This document shows, in pieces, positions 1 through 9,240 of a stretch of 64,000 nucleotides of DNA (position 1 is the stretch's first letter; each line of letters starts with the position of its first letter). Origin of the DNA: Streptomyces sp. HD. GTDB lineage: Bacteria; Actinomycetota; Actinomycetes; Streptomycetales; Streptomycetaceae. The notes under the pieces were generated by a model. The model had not been told where the DNA came from, made no database searches, and was given only the letters and a program-made list of their open reading frames with translations. Where the stretch lies: the NCBI RefSeq assembly GCF_028369295.1, contig NZ_JAQMYP010000023.1, forward strand, positions 91,224 to 155,223, written 5' to 3'. A program made the translations under genes and the position numbers.

Positions 1-1
1 G

Positions 2-346
2 CGCTACGCCGAGCACAACCAGGCGGCGTTCCGCGCCATCGTCAGCGGCGGCGTCGGTTTCGACGCCGAGGTGCACTCCATCCGGGACGGGGTGCGCGAG
101 GCGATCGTGGCGACGCTCGCCGAGGGGGCGTACGGCCGCACCGACATCGCTCCGCTGGCCCGCATGGGCCTGCTCGCCTGGGTGTGCAGCGTGGAGGGCG
201 CCACCCTCGACTGGATCGACCGCCCCGAGCTGCCCCGCGACACCATGCGCGAACTGCTGGTGAAGACCCTGGGCGGCGCCATGCGTGCCATCGAGGAGCT
301 CGACCCCGCCTACAAGACCCCCGATCCGGCCCGACGGGGCGACTGA
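2..346 (+). CDS. TetR-family regulator, C-terminal part only (cut by window edge)
   Basis: The reading frame is open from base 2 to a TGA at 344-346, so the start and the DNA-binding helix-turn-helix lie outside the window. About 114 residues remain. They are helical and resemble the C-terminal ligand-binding and dimerisation domain of TetR/AcrR repressors (AIVATLAEGAYGRTD, then LLAWVCSVEGATLDWI and a final helix around MRELLVKTLGGAMRAIEEL). The gene converges on the chitinase gene, and two hairpins separate them. The ligand cannot be told from this fragment. The family call rests on the helix pattern only, without the diagnostic N-terminus. Confidence 0.6.
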   Translation, partial: RYAEHNQAAFRAIVSGGVGFDAEVHSIRDGVREAIVATLAEGAYGRTDIAPLARMGLLAWVCSVEGATLDWIDRPELPRDTMRELLVKTLGGAMRAIEELDPAYKTPDPARRGD

Positions 347-416
347 CCCGGCCGATCCGGACCTGGACCAGTCTGAACGGACCCGCCCCTTCAGCCCGGC
401 GGGGTGACTGACTCCG

Positions 417-515
417 CCCGATCGCCCCCAGGGCCCCCGATCGCCCCCAGGGCCCGCCTGATCGGGACCCAGGGCGCGCCCGATCAGCTCCCGGGGCTCG
501 CCTGATCGGGACCCG
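417..515. repeat. five degenerate ~20-bp tandem repeats
   Basis: Five imperfect direct repeats of about 18-22 bp follow the TetR stop. They alternate between cores CCCGATCGCCCCCAGGG (two copies) and CCTGATCGGGACCC (two copies), with one diverged copy, CCCGATCAGCTCCCGGGG. They are non-coding and sit upstream of the terminators. I see no function beyond a minisatellite-like expansion. Confidence 0.7.
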
Positions 516-529
516 CCCCATGTGGAACA

Positions 530-567
530 GGCCGGCCGGGTCCTGGGCCATCAGGACCCGGCCGGCC
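530..567. terminator. 16-bp perfect hairpin between convergent genes
   Basis: The left arm GGCCGGCCGGGTCCTG (530-545) and the right arm (552-567) are perfect reverse complements with a 6-nt loop. There is no T-tract, which is common in Streptomyces. Its place between the TetR and chitinase stops suggests a bidirectional terminator. Confidence 0.7.
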
Positions 568-574
568 AAGACCC

Positions 575-603
575 GGGGCGGAGGTCTCGTGGTTCTCCGC
601 CCC
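575..603. terminator. 9-bp hairpin just past the chitinase stop
   Basis: GGGGCGGAG (575-583) pairs perfectly with CTCCGCCCC (595-603) across an 11-nt loop, 20 nt past the chitinase stop on the minus strand. It is the second of two hairpins in a row and is probably the proximal terminator for the chitinase. Confidence 0.65.
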
Positions 604-622
604 AAGTCCCCGGTGGGTCCCG

Positions 623-1873
<1,251 letters not shown>

Positions 1874-1945
1874 CGGGTGTCTCCTCGCAGAGGACAGAGG
1901 GATCGCACGCCGATTGGCATGAACGCGGGGAGGCGTTGGACCGAA

Positions 1946-1974
1946 ACGCTAGGAGGACTAGACCAATTGGTCAA
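1946..1974 (-). promoter_or_regulatory. chitinase promoter (TTGACC-N17-TAGCGT)
   Basis: On the minus strand the -35 TTGACC (1974-1969) and -10 TAGCGT (1951-1946) are separated by exactly 17 bp. The -35 lies between the two direct repeats of the operator, as in known Streptomyces chi promoters. The leader to the ATG would be about 65 nt. Confidence 0.65.
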
Positions 1975-1987
1975 TGGTTCGGACCAA
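1955..1987 (-). promoter_or_regulatory. 12-bp direct repeats, DasR-like operator
   Basis: On the plus strand GGACTAGACCAA (1955-1966) and GGTTCGGACCAA (1976-1987) share GGNNNNGACCAA and are 21 bp apart, two helical turns. The palindrome GACCAATTGGTC (1961-1972) lies between. The half-sites match the DasR consensus TGGTCTAGACCA. Repeats of this form are typical of chitinase promoters induced by chitin and repressed by glucose. The 331-bp gap 1874-2204 otherwise holds only the leaders of the flanking genes. Confidence 0.65.
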
Positions 1988-2204
1988 TTTGGAGAGGGGG
2001 AGGGAAGGGGAAAGTTTCTTGGAGTAAGCGGTCGTTAACTGGTGACTCGATGTCCTCGATCGGGCATACTCACCGCAGAGCCGCTGGTCAGCAGCTTCCG
2101 CGACCCGGGAGCGGAGAACCGGCCGGCACCCGAGACACCAGGCGGAGCCGCCCCACCCAAGGCGTGCCACCGCCGACATTCCCGAAAGGGAGGAGAGCGT
2201 CACC

Positions 2205-3377
2205 ATGCCCGACCGCGCCCCGCAGCCGGTGGACCGTCAACTGCCCACGGACGAGGCCCGGGATCTGATCTCGCTCGTCCGCGACATCGCGCAGCGCGAG
2301 ATCGCCCCGAACGCGGCCGAGGAGGAGGACGCCGGACGCTTCCCGCGCGAGGTCTTCACCCTGCTCTCGGAATCCGGACTGCTCGGCCTGCCGTACGACG
2401 CCGAGTACGGCGGCGGCGACCAGCCGTACGAGGTCTACCTCCAGGTCCTCGAAGAGCTCGCCGCGGTCCGCCTCACCGTCGGCCTCGGTGTCAGCGTGCA
2501 CACCCTCGCCTCCTACGCCCTGGCCACCTACGGCACCAAGCAGCAGCAGGTCGAGCACCTGCCCGCGATGCTCGGCGGCGGGCTGCTCGGCGCGTACTGC
2601 CTCTCCGAGCCGTCGTCGGGATCGGACGCGGCCTCCCTGCGGACCAAGGCGGTGCGGGACGGTGACGGCTGGGTGATCAGCGGCACCAAGGCGTGGATCA
2701 CGCACGGCGGCATCGCCGACTTCTACACGGTCATGGCGCGCACCGGCGAGGACGGCCCGCGCGGGATCACCGCGTTCCTGGTGCCCGGCGACGCGGCAGG
2801 GCTGAGCGCGGCGGCACCCGAGAAGAAGATGGGCATGAAGGGCTCGCCCACGGCCCAGGTCCACTTCGACGGCGTGCGGGTCTCCGACGACCGTCGGCTC
2901 GGCGACGAGGGTCAGGGCTTCGCCATCGCCCTCTCCGCGCTCGACTCCGGGCGGCTCGGCATCGCGGCCTGTGCGATCGGCGTGGCCCAGGCGGCGCTGG
3001 ACGAGGCGGTGGCGTACGCGACCGAGCGCCGGCAGTTCGGCAAGCCCATCGCCGACTTCCAGGGCCTGCGCTTCATGCTCGCCGACATGGCGACCCAGAT
3101 CGAGGCGGGCCGCGCGCTGTATCTGGCGGCGGCGCGGCTGCGGGACGCGGGCCGGCCGTTCGCCAAGCAGGCGGCGATGGCCAAGCTGCACTGCACCGAC
3201 ACCGCGATGAAGGCCACCACCGACGCCGTCCAGATTCTCGGCGGATACGGCTACACCGCGGACTTCCCGGCCGAGCGCTATATGCGTGAGGCCAAGGTCC
3301 TGCAGATCGTCGAGGGCACCAACCAGATTCAGCGGATGGTCATCGCCCGTCACCTGGCAGGTCCCGAAGGACGCTGA
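2205..3377 (+). CDS. acyl-CoA dehydrogenase
   Basis: A 390-residue FAD-dependent acyl-CoA dehydrogenase of standard length, catalysing alpha,beta-dehydrogenation of an acyl-CoA. The middle beta-domain shows AYCLSEPSSGSDAAS and WVISGTKAWITHGG. The C-terminal helical domain has RRQFGKPIADFQGLR, the FAD-contact motif QILGGYGYTADFP, and QIVEGTNQIQ, whose Glu is at the position of the catalytic base in short/medium-chain enzymes. GGGAGGAG lies 10 nt before the ATG. Together with the APH-type kinase at 4855 it has the two activities that are fused in mammalian ACAD10/11, so a 4-hydroxyacyl substrate is possible. The chain length cannot be read from the sequence. Confidence 0.93.
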   Translation: MPDRAPQPVDRQLPTDEARDLISLVRDIAQREIAPNAAEEEDAGRFPREVFTLLSESGLLGLPYDAEYGGGDQPYEVYLQVLEELAAVRLTVGLGVSVHTLASYALATYGTKQQQVEHLPAMLGGGLLGAYCLSEPSSGSDAASLRTKAVRDGDGWVISGTKAWITHGGIADFYTVMARTGEDGPRGITAFLVPGDAAGLSAAAPEKKMGMKGSPTAQVHFDGVRVSDDRRLGDEGQGFAIALSALDSGRLGIAACAIGVAQAALDEAVAYATERRQFGKPIADFQGLRFMLADMATQIEAGRALYLAAARLRDAGRPFAKQAAMAKLHCTDTAMKATTDAVQILGGYGYTADFPAERYMREAKVLQIVEGTNQIQRMVIARHLAGPEGR

Positions 3378-3588
3378 ACTGACCCCGCCTGACCTGCGGC
3401 GCCGTGAGCTCGATCCACTCCGGGTCATGGCGCCCGGGCAGGGTCCGGCCCCGGTCGGCCCACTTGCGCATCAGATCCCGGTAGATCGGCGGGTCGGACG
3501 GCTGCGGCGGCGCAGGCGGAAGCGTTCCTGCGGGTCGCGGAACGAAGATGCGGCGCTGTGGCCCGGTCGCTGAATAGATGGGGGGCAT
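3340..3588 (-). CDS. possible small conserved protein
   Basis: An 82-codon frame opposite the dehydrogenase 3' end (38-bp overlap) and the following gap. Its C-terminal 50 residues (IYRDLMRKWADRGRTLPG, DPEWIELTAPQVRRGQF) read like the small Streptomyces hypothetical proteins that share a YR-L-x(5)-GRTLPG-x-D-x-EW pattern, as I remember them. The ATG at 3588 has no Shine-Dalgarno; an internal Met near 3471 is an alternative start. The function is unknown and it may not be expressed. Confidence 0.4.
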   Translation of the reverse strand: MPPIYSATGPQRRIFVPRPAGTLPPAPPQPSDPPIYRDLMRKWADRGRTLPGRHDPEWIELTAPQVRRGQFSVLRDLPGDGR

Positions 3589-3697
3589 ACCAGGGCAACG
3601 CGGAGGCAGGCGGACAAGTCACCGCCCATGGGATTCGGGCGTGAGTTCGCGGGCATCCGGCGCTCCCGGCCGTCGCCCTCTGGCCACCCGACGCTGT

Positions 3698-3712
3698 CTG
3701 ACGTACCGTCAG
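3698..3712. promoter_or_regulatory. TetR-type operator CTGACG-N3-CGTCAG
   Basis: A perfect inverted repeat CTGACG-TAC-CGTCAG, 26 nt upstream of the GTG at 3739 and partly overlapping its leader. The same 6-3-6 repeat occurs before the DUF35/thiolase-like operon at 54279-54295. The length and symmetry fit a TetR-family repressor. The rest of the gap 3378-3738 holds only the small minus-strand frame. Confidence 0.55.
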
Positions 3713-3738
3713 CCCAGCCGTCTCCAGGGAGGCTTGCC

Positions 3739-4842
3739 GTGGCCGACGACGACCGCCCCGTACCGCTCGACGAGTACCCGGTGCATCAGGCGCCCCTGTC
3801 CATGAGGTACGTCGCGACCAGCGACCGCAACGCCTACGACCGCTGCATCTTCCACGTCCTCGACCACGAGGGCCGTGCCCTGCTGATCGTGGGCCTCGGG
3901 GTGTACCCCAACGTCGGGGTGATCGACGCCTATGCGACCTTGCGCGTGGGGGACACCCTGCACGCGGTGCGGGCGTCGGACGCACTCGGCGAGGACCGCA
4001 TGCGGCTTGCCGTCGGGCCGCTGCGGATCGAGGTCGTGGAGCCGCTGCGCCGACTGCGGCTGGTCTGCGACGACGACGCGTTGTCGTACGACATCACCTG
4101 GACCGCGGAGTTCCCCGCCCTCTGGGAACCCCACCATGTCCAGCGCCGCGGCGATCGGCTCAGCCTCGAAGGGCGCCGCTTCGTGCAGGCGGGTGGTGTG
4201 GCGGGCGTCGTGCGCGCGGGCGGTCGGGAGTTCCGGGTCGCGCCGGCCGAGTGGACCGGTACACGGGACCGCAGCTGGGGCGTGCGCCCGATACCGGGGG
4301 AGGAGGGCGGGCGGTTCGCCGAGGAGCGGCCGACCGAGGGCTTCCACTGGATCTGGTGTCCGGTGCGCTTCGACGACCGGTTCCTGATGGTGATCGTCCA
4401 GGAGGACGCGGACGGACACCGCTCGTTGAACGAGGCGACGCTGGTCCGCCCCGGCCATCGCGACCGCCAACTCGGCTGGCCCCAGACCGAGATCACCTAC
4501 CGCTCGGGCACCCGCCAACCCGAACGCGCCCTCATCCACCTCGGTGACGTCCGCAAACCGCAGGAACTGGAGGTGGAGGTCCTCGCCTCGTCCCCGCTGG
4601 CGATCGGCGCCGGGTATCCGCCCGCCGACGACTGGCAGCACGGCACCTGGCAGGGGCGCGGCTGGACCGACCGTCGTGTCTACGACCTCACCGGGGCCCA
4701 CCCGTTGGCCGCCTACGGAGTCACCGACCATGCCGCGCGCTTCCGGCTGGACGGCAGGGTCGGCCACGGGATCTTCGAGCACGGGTCGTTCGGGCGGCAC
4801 GCGCCGAGCGGGTTCACGGACTTCAAGTCGGTCGCACCGTAG
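3739..4842 (+). CDS. conserved protein of unknown function, beta-rich
   Basis: A 367-residue protein with no signal peptide or membrane segment. I do not recognise a named catalytic family. The sequence is rich in alternating hydrophobic strands and has two halves, roughly 10-175 and 190-360, with recurring aromatic residues (RSWGVRPIPG, FHWIWCPVRFDDRF, GWTDRRVYDL, GVTDHAARFRLDGRVGHGIFEHG). This recalls two-domain CrtC/lipocalin-like folds, but weakly. GTG 3739 was chosen over the ATG at 3628 because AGGGAGG lies 9 nt before it and the operator lies just upstream. It is 12 bp from the APH-type kinase, so the two are co-transcribed and probably share a pathway. Confidence 0.75.
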   Translation: MADDDRPVPLDEYPVHQAPLSMRYVATSDRNAYDRCIFHVLDHEGRALLIVGLGVYPNVGVIDAYATLRVGDTLHAVRASDALGEDRMRLAVGPLRIEVVEPLRRLRLVCDDDALSYDITWTAEFPALWEPHHVQRRGDRLSLEGRRFVQAGGVAGVVRAGGREFRVAPAEWTGTRDRSWGVRPIPGEEGGRFAEERPTEGFHWIWCPVRFDDRFLMVIVQEDADGHRSLNEATLVRPGHRDRQLGWPQTEITYRSGTRQPERALIHLGDVRKPQELEVEVLASSPLAIGAGYPPADDWQHGTWQGRGWTDRRVYDLTGAHPLAAYGVTDHAARFRLDGRVGHGIFEHGSFGRHAPSGFTDFKSVAP

Positions 4843-4854
4843 GGGGTTTGCGCC

Positions 4855-5952
4855 ATGGCAGCGACGGCACCAAGACCTCGCACCACCACCCGCGACCCAC
4901 AGGAGATCACCCGCCGCCTCACCGCCTGGCTCGACACCCGGCTGCCCGGCGCCAAGGCGGTCGGTGTCACCGCTCCCGAGGCGAACGGCATGTCCAGCGA
5001 AACCCTGCTCTTCGACATCGAGCACCCCGAACCGCCGGTGCGCCCCTGTGCGTTGCGGCTCGCGGCGGACCCGGCGGCGTACACGGTGTTCCCGGTGTAC
5101 GACATGCCGCGCCAGTACCGGACGATGCGCCTCGTGGCCGAGCACACGGATGTGCCAGTACCGAAGGTGCTGTGGCTGGAGGAGGACCCCGGTCCGCTGG
5201 GCGCGCCCTTCTTCGTCATGGAGCGCGTCGAGGGGCGGGTGCCGCCCGACGTCATGCCGTACACCTACGAGGGCAACTGGCTGCACGCCGCGAGCGACGA
5301 GGAGCGCGAGCATCTGGAGGCGGCCACGGTCGGGCTGCTGGCCCGGTTGCACGACCAAGTTCCGCCGCAGGAGGCCGAGTTCCTCACCCTGCCGGGTGAC
5401 GGAGACGCACTGCGACGGCATGTCACGGCCCAACGCGCGTACTACGAATGGGTGGTTGACGGACTCACCCGCTCACCGCTCATCGAGGACGCCTTCGACC
5501 GCCTGGAGGAGCTCTGGCCGCGTGACCCGGGCCCGTCCGTGCTCAACTGGGGCGACGCGCGCATCGGGAACGTCGTCTACGACGGTTTCGAACCCGTCGC
5601 CGTCCTCGACTGGGAGATGGCGGCACTGGCCCCGCGCGAGGTCGACCTCGGCTGGACCGTCTATCTGCACCGCTTCTTCCACGACCTGACGGTCGGCTTC
5701 GGACAGCGCGGGCTGCCCGACTTCCTGCGCCGCGACCGGATCGAGGCCCGCTATGCCGACCTCACCGGCCACACCCCGCGTGACATGGACTTCCACACGC
5801 TCTACGCCGCGCTGCGGCACGCCGTGGTGATGCTGCGGATCGCCTACCGCCAGGCGCACTTCGGCGAGGTCGACGTCCCGGCGGACCCGGACACACTGAT
5901 CCTGCACCACGGCAGCCTGCGAGCCATGGTGCAGGGCAGCTACTGGGATTGA
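4855..5952 (+). CDS. APH/ACAD10-type small-molecule kinase
   Basis: A 365-residue aminoglycoside-phosphotransferase-fold protein. The Brenner-type catalytic loop VLNWGDARIGNVV (about residues 226-238) has Asp and Asn in place, and the metal-binding aspartate follows in VAVLDWEMAALAPREVDLGW. The nucleotide-binding N-lobe lies around ALRLAADPAAY and FFVMERVEGRVPP. Proteins of this length and loop are the kinase halves of ACAD10/11 and LvaA, which phosphorylate 4-hydroxyacyl-CoAs, rather than antibiotic-resistance enzymes. The nearby acyl-CoA dehydrogenase supports this. The substrate is inferred, not shown. Confidence 0.85.
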   Translation: MAATAPRPRTTTRDPQEITRRLTAWLDTRLPGAKAVGVTAPEANGMSSETLLFDIEHPEPPVRPCALRLAADPAAYTVFPVYDMPRQYRTMRLVAEHTDVPVPKVLWLEEDPGPLGAPFFVMERVEGRVPPDVMPYTYEGNWLHAASDEEREHLEAATVGLLARLHDQVPPQEAEFLTLPGDGDALRRHVTAQRAYYEWVVDGLTRSPLIEDAFDRLEELWPRDPGPSVLNWGDARIGNVVYDGFEPVAVLDWEMAALAPREVDLGWTVYLHRFFHDLTVGFGQRGLPDFLRRDRIEARYADLTGHTPRDMDFHTLYAALRHAVVMLRIAYRQAHFGEVDVPADPDTLILHHGSLRAMVQGSYWD

Positions 5953-5977
5953 GCGACGCGACCGGGCCGGCGTGCGC

Positions 5978-6415
5978 TCAGGCGGCCTGGCGGCGCATCT
6001 CGGGGACCCGCATCGGGCGCGAGCCCGGGCCGCCGACGTGCGAGAAGGGCTGTGTCCGCCAGTCGAGCTCCTGAGGGAGCGTCAACAGCAGGGCCGTGTC
6101 CTGCTCGTGGGGCTTCGCCGAGTCGCCGGCGGAGCGGGCGGCGGAAGCCCTGCGGCCGGTACCGGCGCAGACCGTGAGGCCGAACGGGTTCCACGGTGAG
6201 GCGCACAGCGCGTGCTCCGGCAGGACCTCCTCGCCGGCCAGCAGGGCGATGGGCTGCGCGCAGTCCGGGCAGATCACCCGGTACATCTCGAAGGTGTCGT
6301 ACGCGTCGAACTCATCGTCGTCGAAGTCGTCGGATTCGACGCCCTCCGGAGTGGGCTCGACGACCGGCTGAAGGCGCTTGGGCGCGGTACGTCCAGGACG
6401 CTTAAGACTCTGCAT
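5978..6415 (-). CDS. conserved Streptomyces hypothetical protein, zinc-ribbon-like
   Basis: A 145-residue protein with an acidic stretch (DDFDDDEFDAYD, residues 29-40) followed by YRVICPDCAQPIALL, whose CPDC pair and later Cys residues (ALCASP, LTVCAG) could bind one zinc. The C-terminal third is Pro/Arg-rich and ends PMRVPEMRRQAA. No enzymatic motif is visible. It is convergent with the APH-type kinase (25 bp between stops). Function unknown; a small metal-binding or protein-interaction factor is the most I would say. Confidence 0.7.
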   Translation of the reverse strand: MQSLKRPGRTAPKRLQPVVEPTPEGVESDDFDDDEFDAYDTFEMYRVICPDCAQPIALLAGEEVLPEHALCASPWNPFGLTVCAGTGRRASAARSAGDSAKPHEQDTALLLTLPQELDWRTQPFSHVGGPGSRPMRVPEMRRQAA

Positions 6416-6683
6416 GGGATTCTCCCCCTCGGGCTGGGCCGTGACGGCACTGCGGCCTCGACCACAGCAAGCACTTCCCGTCCGGTCTCGGCGTTAATCA
6501 CGGGTGCATCACGGAGCCTGTTCGGGGACTGTGGCGTTCGTCACATGCCGCCCGCAGGTGCCCGTGGCGGCCGGTTTGTCCCTTGGCCGGCGCACAGCCG
6601 CCTCCCCATCACATCACGAACCGGGCATGACCTGGGCTGCTCAGGTATCCGTGGAGATCAGCGGCACTGTAGGTTCTTGCGCC

Positions 6684-7124
6684 ATGGAGGAGCTGGACCG
6701 ACAGATCGTGCAGCTGCTCGTCAAGGACGGGCGGATGAGCTACACCGACCTGGGCAAGGCCACGGGCCTGTCCACGTCGGCCGTGCACCAGCGGGTGCGG
6801 CGGCTGGAGCAGCGCGGTGTCATCCGTGGCTATGCCGCGGTCGTGGATCCCGAGGCGGTGGGGCTGCCCATGACCGCGTTCATCTCGGTGAAACCGTTCG
6901 ATCCGAGCGCCCCCGACGACATCGCGGACCGGCTGGCGGACGTGCCGGAGATCGAGGCCTGTCACAGTGTCGCGGGCGACGAGAACTACATCCTGAAGGT
7001 TCGGGTGGCCACGCCGCACGAGCTGGAGGAGCTGCTCGCCCGGCTGCGGTCGCTGGCGGGGGTTTCCACCCGGACGACCGTGGTGCTGTCCACGCCGTAC
7101 GAGGCGCGGCCGCCGCGGATTTGA
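6684..7124 (+). CDS. Lrp/AsnC-family transcriptional regulator
   Basis: 146 residues. The N-terminal winged helix-turn-helix is clear (LDRQIVQLLVKDGRMSYTDL, then ATGLSTSAVHQRVRRLEQRGVI). It is followed by a RAM effector and oligomerisation domain with EIEACHSVAGDENYILKVRV and a C-terminal TRTTVVLSTPYE strand. The length is typical of the family. ATG 6684 has no Shine-Dalgarno, but a TAGGTT hexamer ends 8 nt before it, so the mRNA may be leaderless. It precedes the amidohydrolase by 171 bp. The ligand is unknown, probably an amino acid or related metabolite. Confidence 0.92.
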   Translation: MEELDRQIVQLLVKDGRMSYTDLGKATGLSTSAVHQRVRRLEQRGVIRGYAAVVDPEAVGLPMTAFISVKPFDPSAPDDIADRLADVPEIEACHSVAGDENYILKVRVATPHELEELLARLRSLAGVSTRTTVVLSTPYEARPPRI

Positions 7125-7147
7125 GACCGCCGCGGACTTGCGCCGTA

Positions 7148-7250
7148 GAGGTGTTCGTCGTCTGCCGGCTGCGGGTTGTTCGTGGCTGGTCGCGCCCACG
7201 CGGCGGAGCCGCATATCGATACGCCCCGCGCCCTTTCCGGGCGTTGCGGT
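7148..7250. repeat. dispersed Streptomyces intergenic repeat
   Basis: The stretch around GGCTGGTCGCGCCC, then GCGGCGGAGCCGCAT and GCCCCGCGCCC, matches an intergenic sequence that I recall many times in Streptomyces genomes. A diverged copy in the opposite orientation lies at 29862-29925 (GCGGCTCCGCGCCGCGGGGC, then GCGACCAGCGGCCCACGG). It can form small hairpins and is non-coding. Confidence 0.5.
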
Positions 7251-7295
7251 GGCCCCCTGACCAGAGCTGACGGGGGCACGCGCGAGACTGTTGCC

Positions 7296-8909
7296 ATGAG
7301 TGAGCGCAGCACCGAACCGAAGACCGTCCTCCTCCGCCGCGGAGAGGTGCACAGCCCCGCCGATCCCTTCGCCACCGCGATGGTGGTGGAGCGGGGCCAG
7401 GTCGCCTGGGTCGGCTCCGAAGGCGCCGCCGACGCCTTCGCGGACGGCGTCGACGAGGTCGTCGACCTGGATGGGGCCCTGGTCACTCCCGCGTTCACCG
7501 ACGCCCATGTGCACACCACCGCCACGGGGCTCGCGCTGACCGGCCTCGACCTGTCCCGCGCTCCCTCCCTGGAGGCGGCGCTCGCTCTCGTGCGGGACTT
7601 CGCCGCCGCCCGGCCGGACGACCGCGTTCTCCTCGGTCACGGCTGGGACGCCGCCCGCTGGCCCGGGGGCCGCCCTCCGACGCGCGCCGAGCTCGACGAG
7701 GCCACCGGTGGCCGTCCTCTGTACCTGTCCCGCATCGACGTCCACTCGGCGGTCGTCACCACGGCACTGCTGGACATGGCGCCCGGTGACCTCGGCACGG
7801 CCGACGGGCCGCTCGTCGCCGACGCCCATCACGCCGTACGAGCCACCGCGCTGGCCTCCATCACGCCCGCTCAGCGCATCGAGGCCCAGCGCGCCGCCCT
7901 CGCCCGGGCCGCCTCCCTCGGCATCGGCACCGTCCACGAGTGCGGCGGGCCGGAGATCTCCTCCGAGGACGACTTCGCCGGGCTGCTGCGCCTGGCCGCC
8001 GAGGAGGCGGGGCCGCGGGTCGTCGGCTACTGGGCCGAGCCGGCCGAGGAGGGCATCGCCAGGGCGCGGGAGCTGGGCGCGATCGGCGCGGCCGGTGACC
8101 TCTTCGTCGACGGCGCCCTCGGCTCGCACACCGCCTGTCTGCACGAGCCGTACGCCGACGCCGCCCACACCGGCACCGCCTACCTGGACGCGGCCGCCGT
8201 CGCGGCCCATGTCGTCGCCTGCACCGAGGCCGGCCTCCAGGCGGGCTTCCACGCGATCGGCGACGCCGCCGTGACCGCCGTCGTGGAGGGCGTGCGCGCC
8301 GCCGCCGAGAAGCTCGGCCTCGCCCGCGTGCGCGCCGCCCGGCACCGTGTCGAGCACGCCGAGATGCTCACTCCGGACACCGTGGCGGCCTTCGCCGAGC
8401 TGGGGCTGACGGCCTCCGTCCAGCCCGCGTTCGACGCGCTGTGGGGCGGCGAGGACGGCATGTACGCCCAACGCCTGGGTGTCGAGCGGGCCCGCACCCT
8501 GAACCCCTTCGCGGCGCTGCTGCGCGCCGGCGTCCCGCTCGCCTTCGGCTCCGACAGCCCGGTCACGCCCCTCGACCCCTGGGGCACGGTCCGCGCGGCC
8601 GCCTTCCACCGCACACCCGAGCACCGGGTCTCCGTGCGCGCCGCGTTCACGGCGCACACGCGTGGCGGCTGGCGGGCGATCGGTCGCGACGACGCGGGCG
8701 TCCTGGTGCCCGGCGCGCCCGCCGACTACGCCGTGTGGCGCACCGACGAACTGGTGGTCCAGGCCCCCGACGACCGGGTCGCGCGCTGGTCCACCGACCC
8801 GCGCTCCGGCACCCCCGGCCTGCCCGACCTGAGCCCGGGCCGCGAGCTCCCGGTCTGCCTGCGCACGGTGGTGGGCGGACGAACGGTCTTCGTACGGCCG
8901 GGCGAGTGA
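7296..8909 (+). CDS. amidohydrolase, YtcJ-like
   Basis: 537 residues, a metal-dependent amidohydrolase with a composite N-/C-terminal beta-sandwich around a TIM barrel. Visible metal-site motifs are TDAHVHTTATGL (first His-X-His), FHAIGDAAV, RHRVEHAEML and FGSDSPVTPLDPW (final Asp). The C-terminal part ARGGWRAIGRDDAGVLVPG with APADYAVW is typical of the YtcJ/amidohydrolase-3 group, whose substrates are mostly N-substituted amides and are not predictable. ATG 7296 fits the N-terminal strand TVLLRRGEVHSP. It is monocistronic between Lrp and the ppm1 leader. Confidence 0.88.
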   Translation: MSERSTEPKTVLLRRGEVHSPADPFATAMVVERGQVAWVGSEGAADAFADGVDEVVDLDGALVTPAFTDAHVHTTATGLALTGLDLSRAPSLEAALALVRDFAAARPDDRVLLGHGWDAARWPGGRPPTRAELDEATGGRPLYLSRIDVHSAVVTTALLDMAPGDLGTADGPLVADAHHAVRATALASITPAQRIEAQRAALARAASLGIGTVHECGGPEISSEDDFAGLLRLAAEEAGPRVVGYWAEPAEEGIARARELGAIGAAGDLFVDGALGSHTACLHEPYADAAHTGTAYLDAAAVAAHVVACTEAGLQAGFHAIGDAAVTAVVEGVRAAAEKLGLARVRAARHRVEHAEMLTPDTVAAFAELGLTASVQPAFDALWGGEDGMYAQRLGVERARTLNPFAALLRAGVPLAFGSDSPVTPLDPWGTVRAAAFHRTPEHRVSVRAAFTAHTRGGWRAIGRDDAGVLVPGAPADYAVWRTDELVVQAPDDRVARWSTDPRSGTPGLPDLSPGRELPVCLRTVVGGRTVFVRPGE

Positions 8910-9018
8910 TCTCCCGGGGTGGCGCGCGTCCGATCGCCGCGCACCACCCCGGCGTGCGACCTGCGTATCCTCTGCGCTGACCAGCGAAGTGGGCGAAGAC
9001 CTGCAGGTCAAACGGCTG

Positions 9019-9055
9019 TTGACAGGCGGAGGCCCGGGGCCGGTAGGTTCGGCCG
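9019..9055 (+). promoter_or_regulatory. housekeeping promoter of a long leader (TTGACA, TAGGTT)
   Basis: TTGACA near 9019 is followed about 19 bp later by TAGGTT, a good match to the HrdB consensus. Transcription from here would give a leader of about 400 nt before ppm1, which contains several stable hairpins. It could equally be the promoter of a separate small RNA. Confidence 0.55.
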
Positions 9056-9060
9056 AGTCC

Positions 9061-9240
9061 ACCACCGGACGCCCGACCGGGCAACTGCGGAACTTCCGGG
9101 AACCCGTCGCAAGGCCGCTGGGTCAGGGGCGGTGTGCCGCACCGGGCACCGCCACTGGGAGCCAGGCTCAGCGTCCGCGCGGCGACGACGGAACGTCGCG
9201 GCCGATCGGGGAGGTGTGACCCGGGTGGGGCCCGGGCGCT
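9061..9240 (+). ncRNA. candidate structured leader or small RNA upstream of ppm1
   Basis: This part of the 549-bp gene-free gap 8910-9458 has nested complementarity. CGCTGGGTC (9116-9124) pairs with GGCTCAGCG (9165-9173) with two G-U pairs, and encloses GGCGGTG (9128-9134) with CACCGCC (9147-9153). Next come GCGACG-ACGGAA-CGTCGC and then CCCGGG-TGGGG-CCCGGG. No coding frame here looks real. CACTGGGAGCCAGGC recalls part of a cobalamin riboswitch, but the B12 core is absent, so I cannot assign a class. Confidence 0.4.

Noticed and set aside
4855..5952. Aminoglycoside-resistance phosphotransferase
   Set aside because: Length, catalytic loop and acyl-CoA dehydrogenase context fit the ACAD10/LvaA kinase group better than antibiotic kinases.
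9061..9230. Cobalamin riboswitch before ppm1
   Set aside because: CACTGGGAGCCAGGC recalls part of the B12 aptamer, but the conserved core (GCTGxCCCGCAACxGT-type) is missing and ppm1 has no B12 link.
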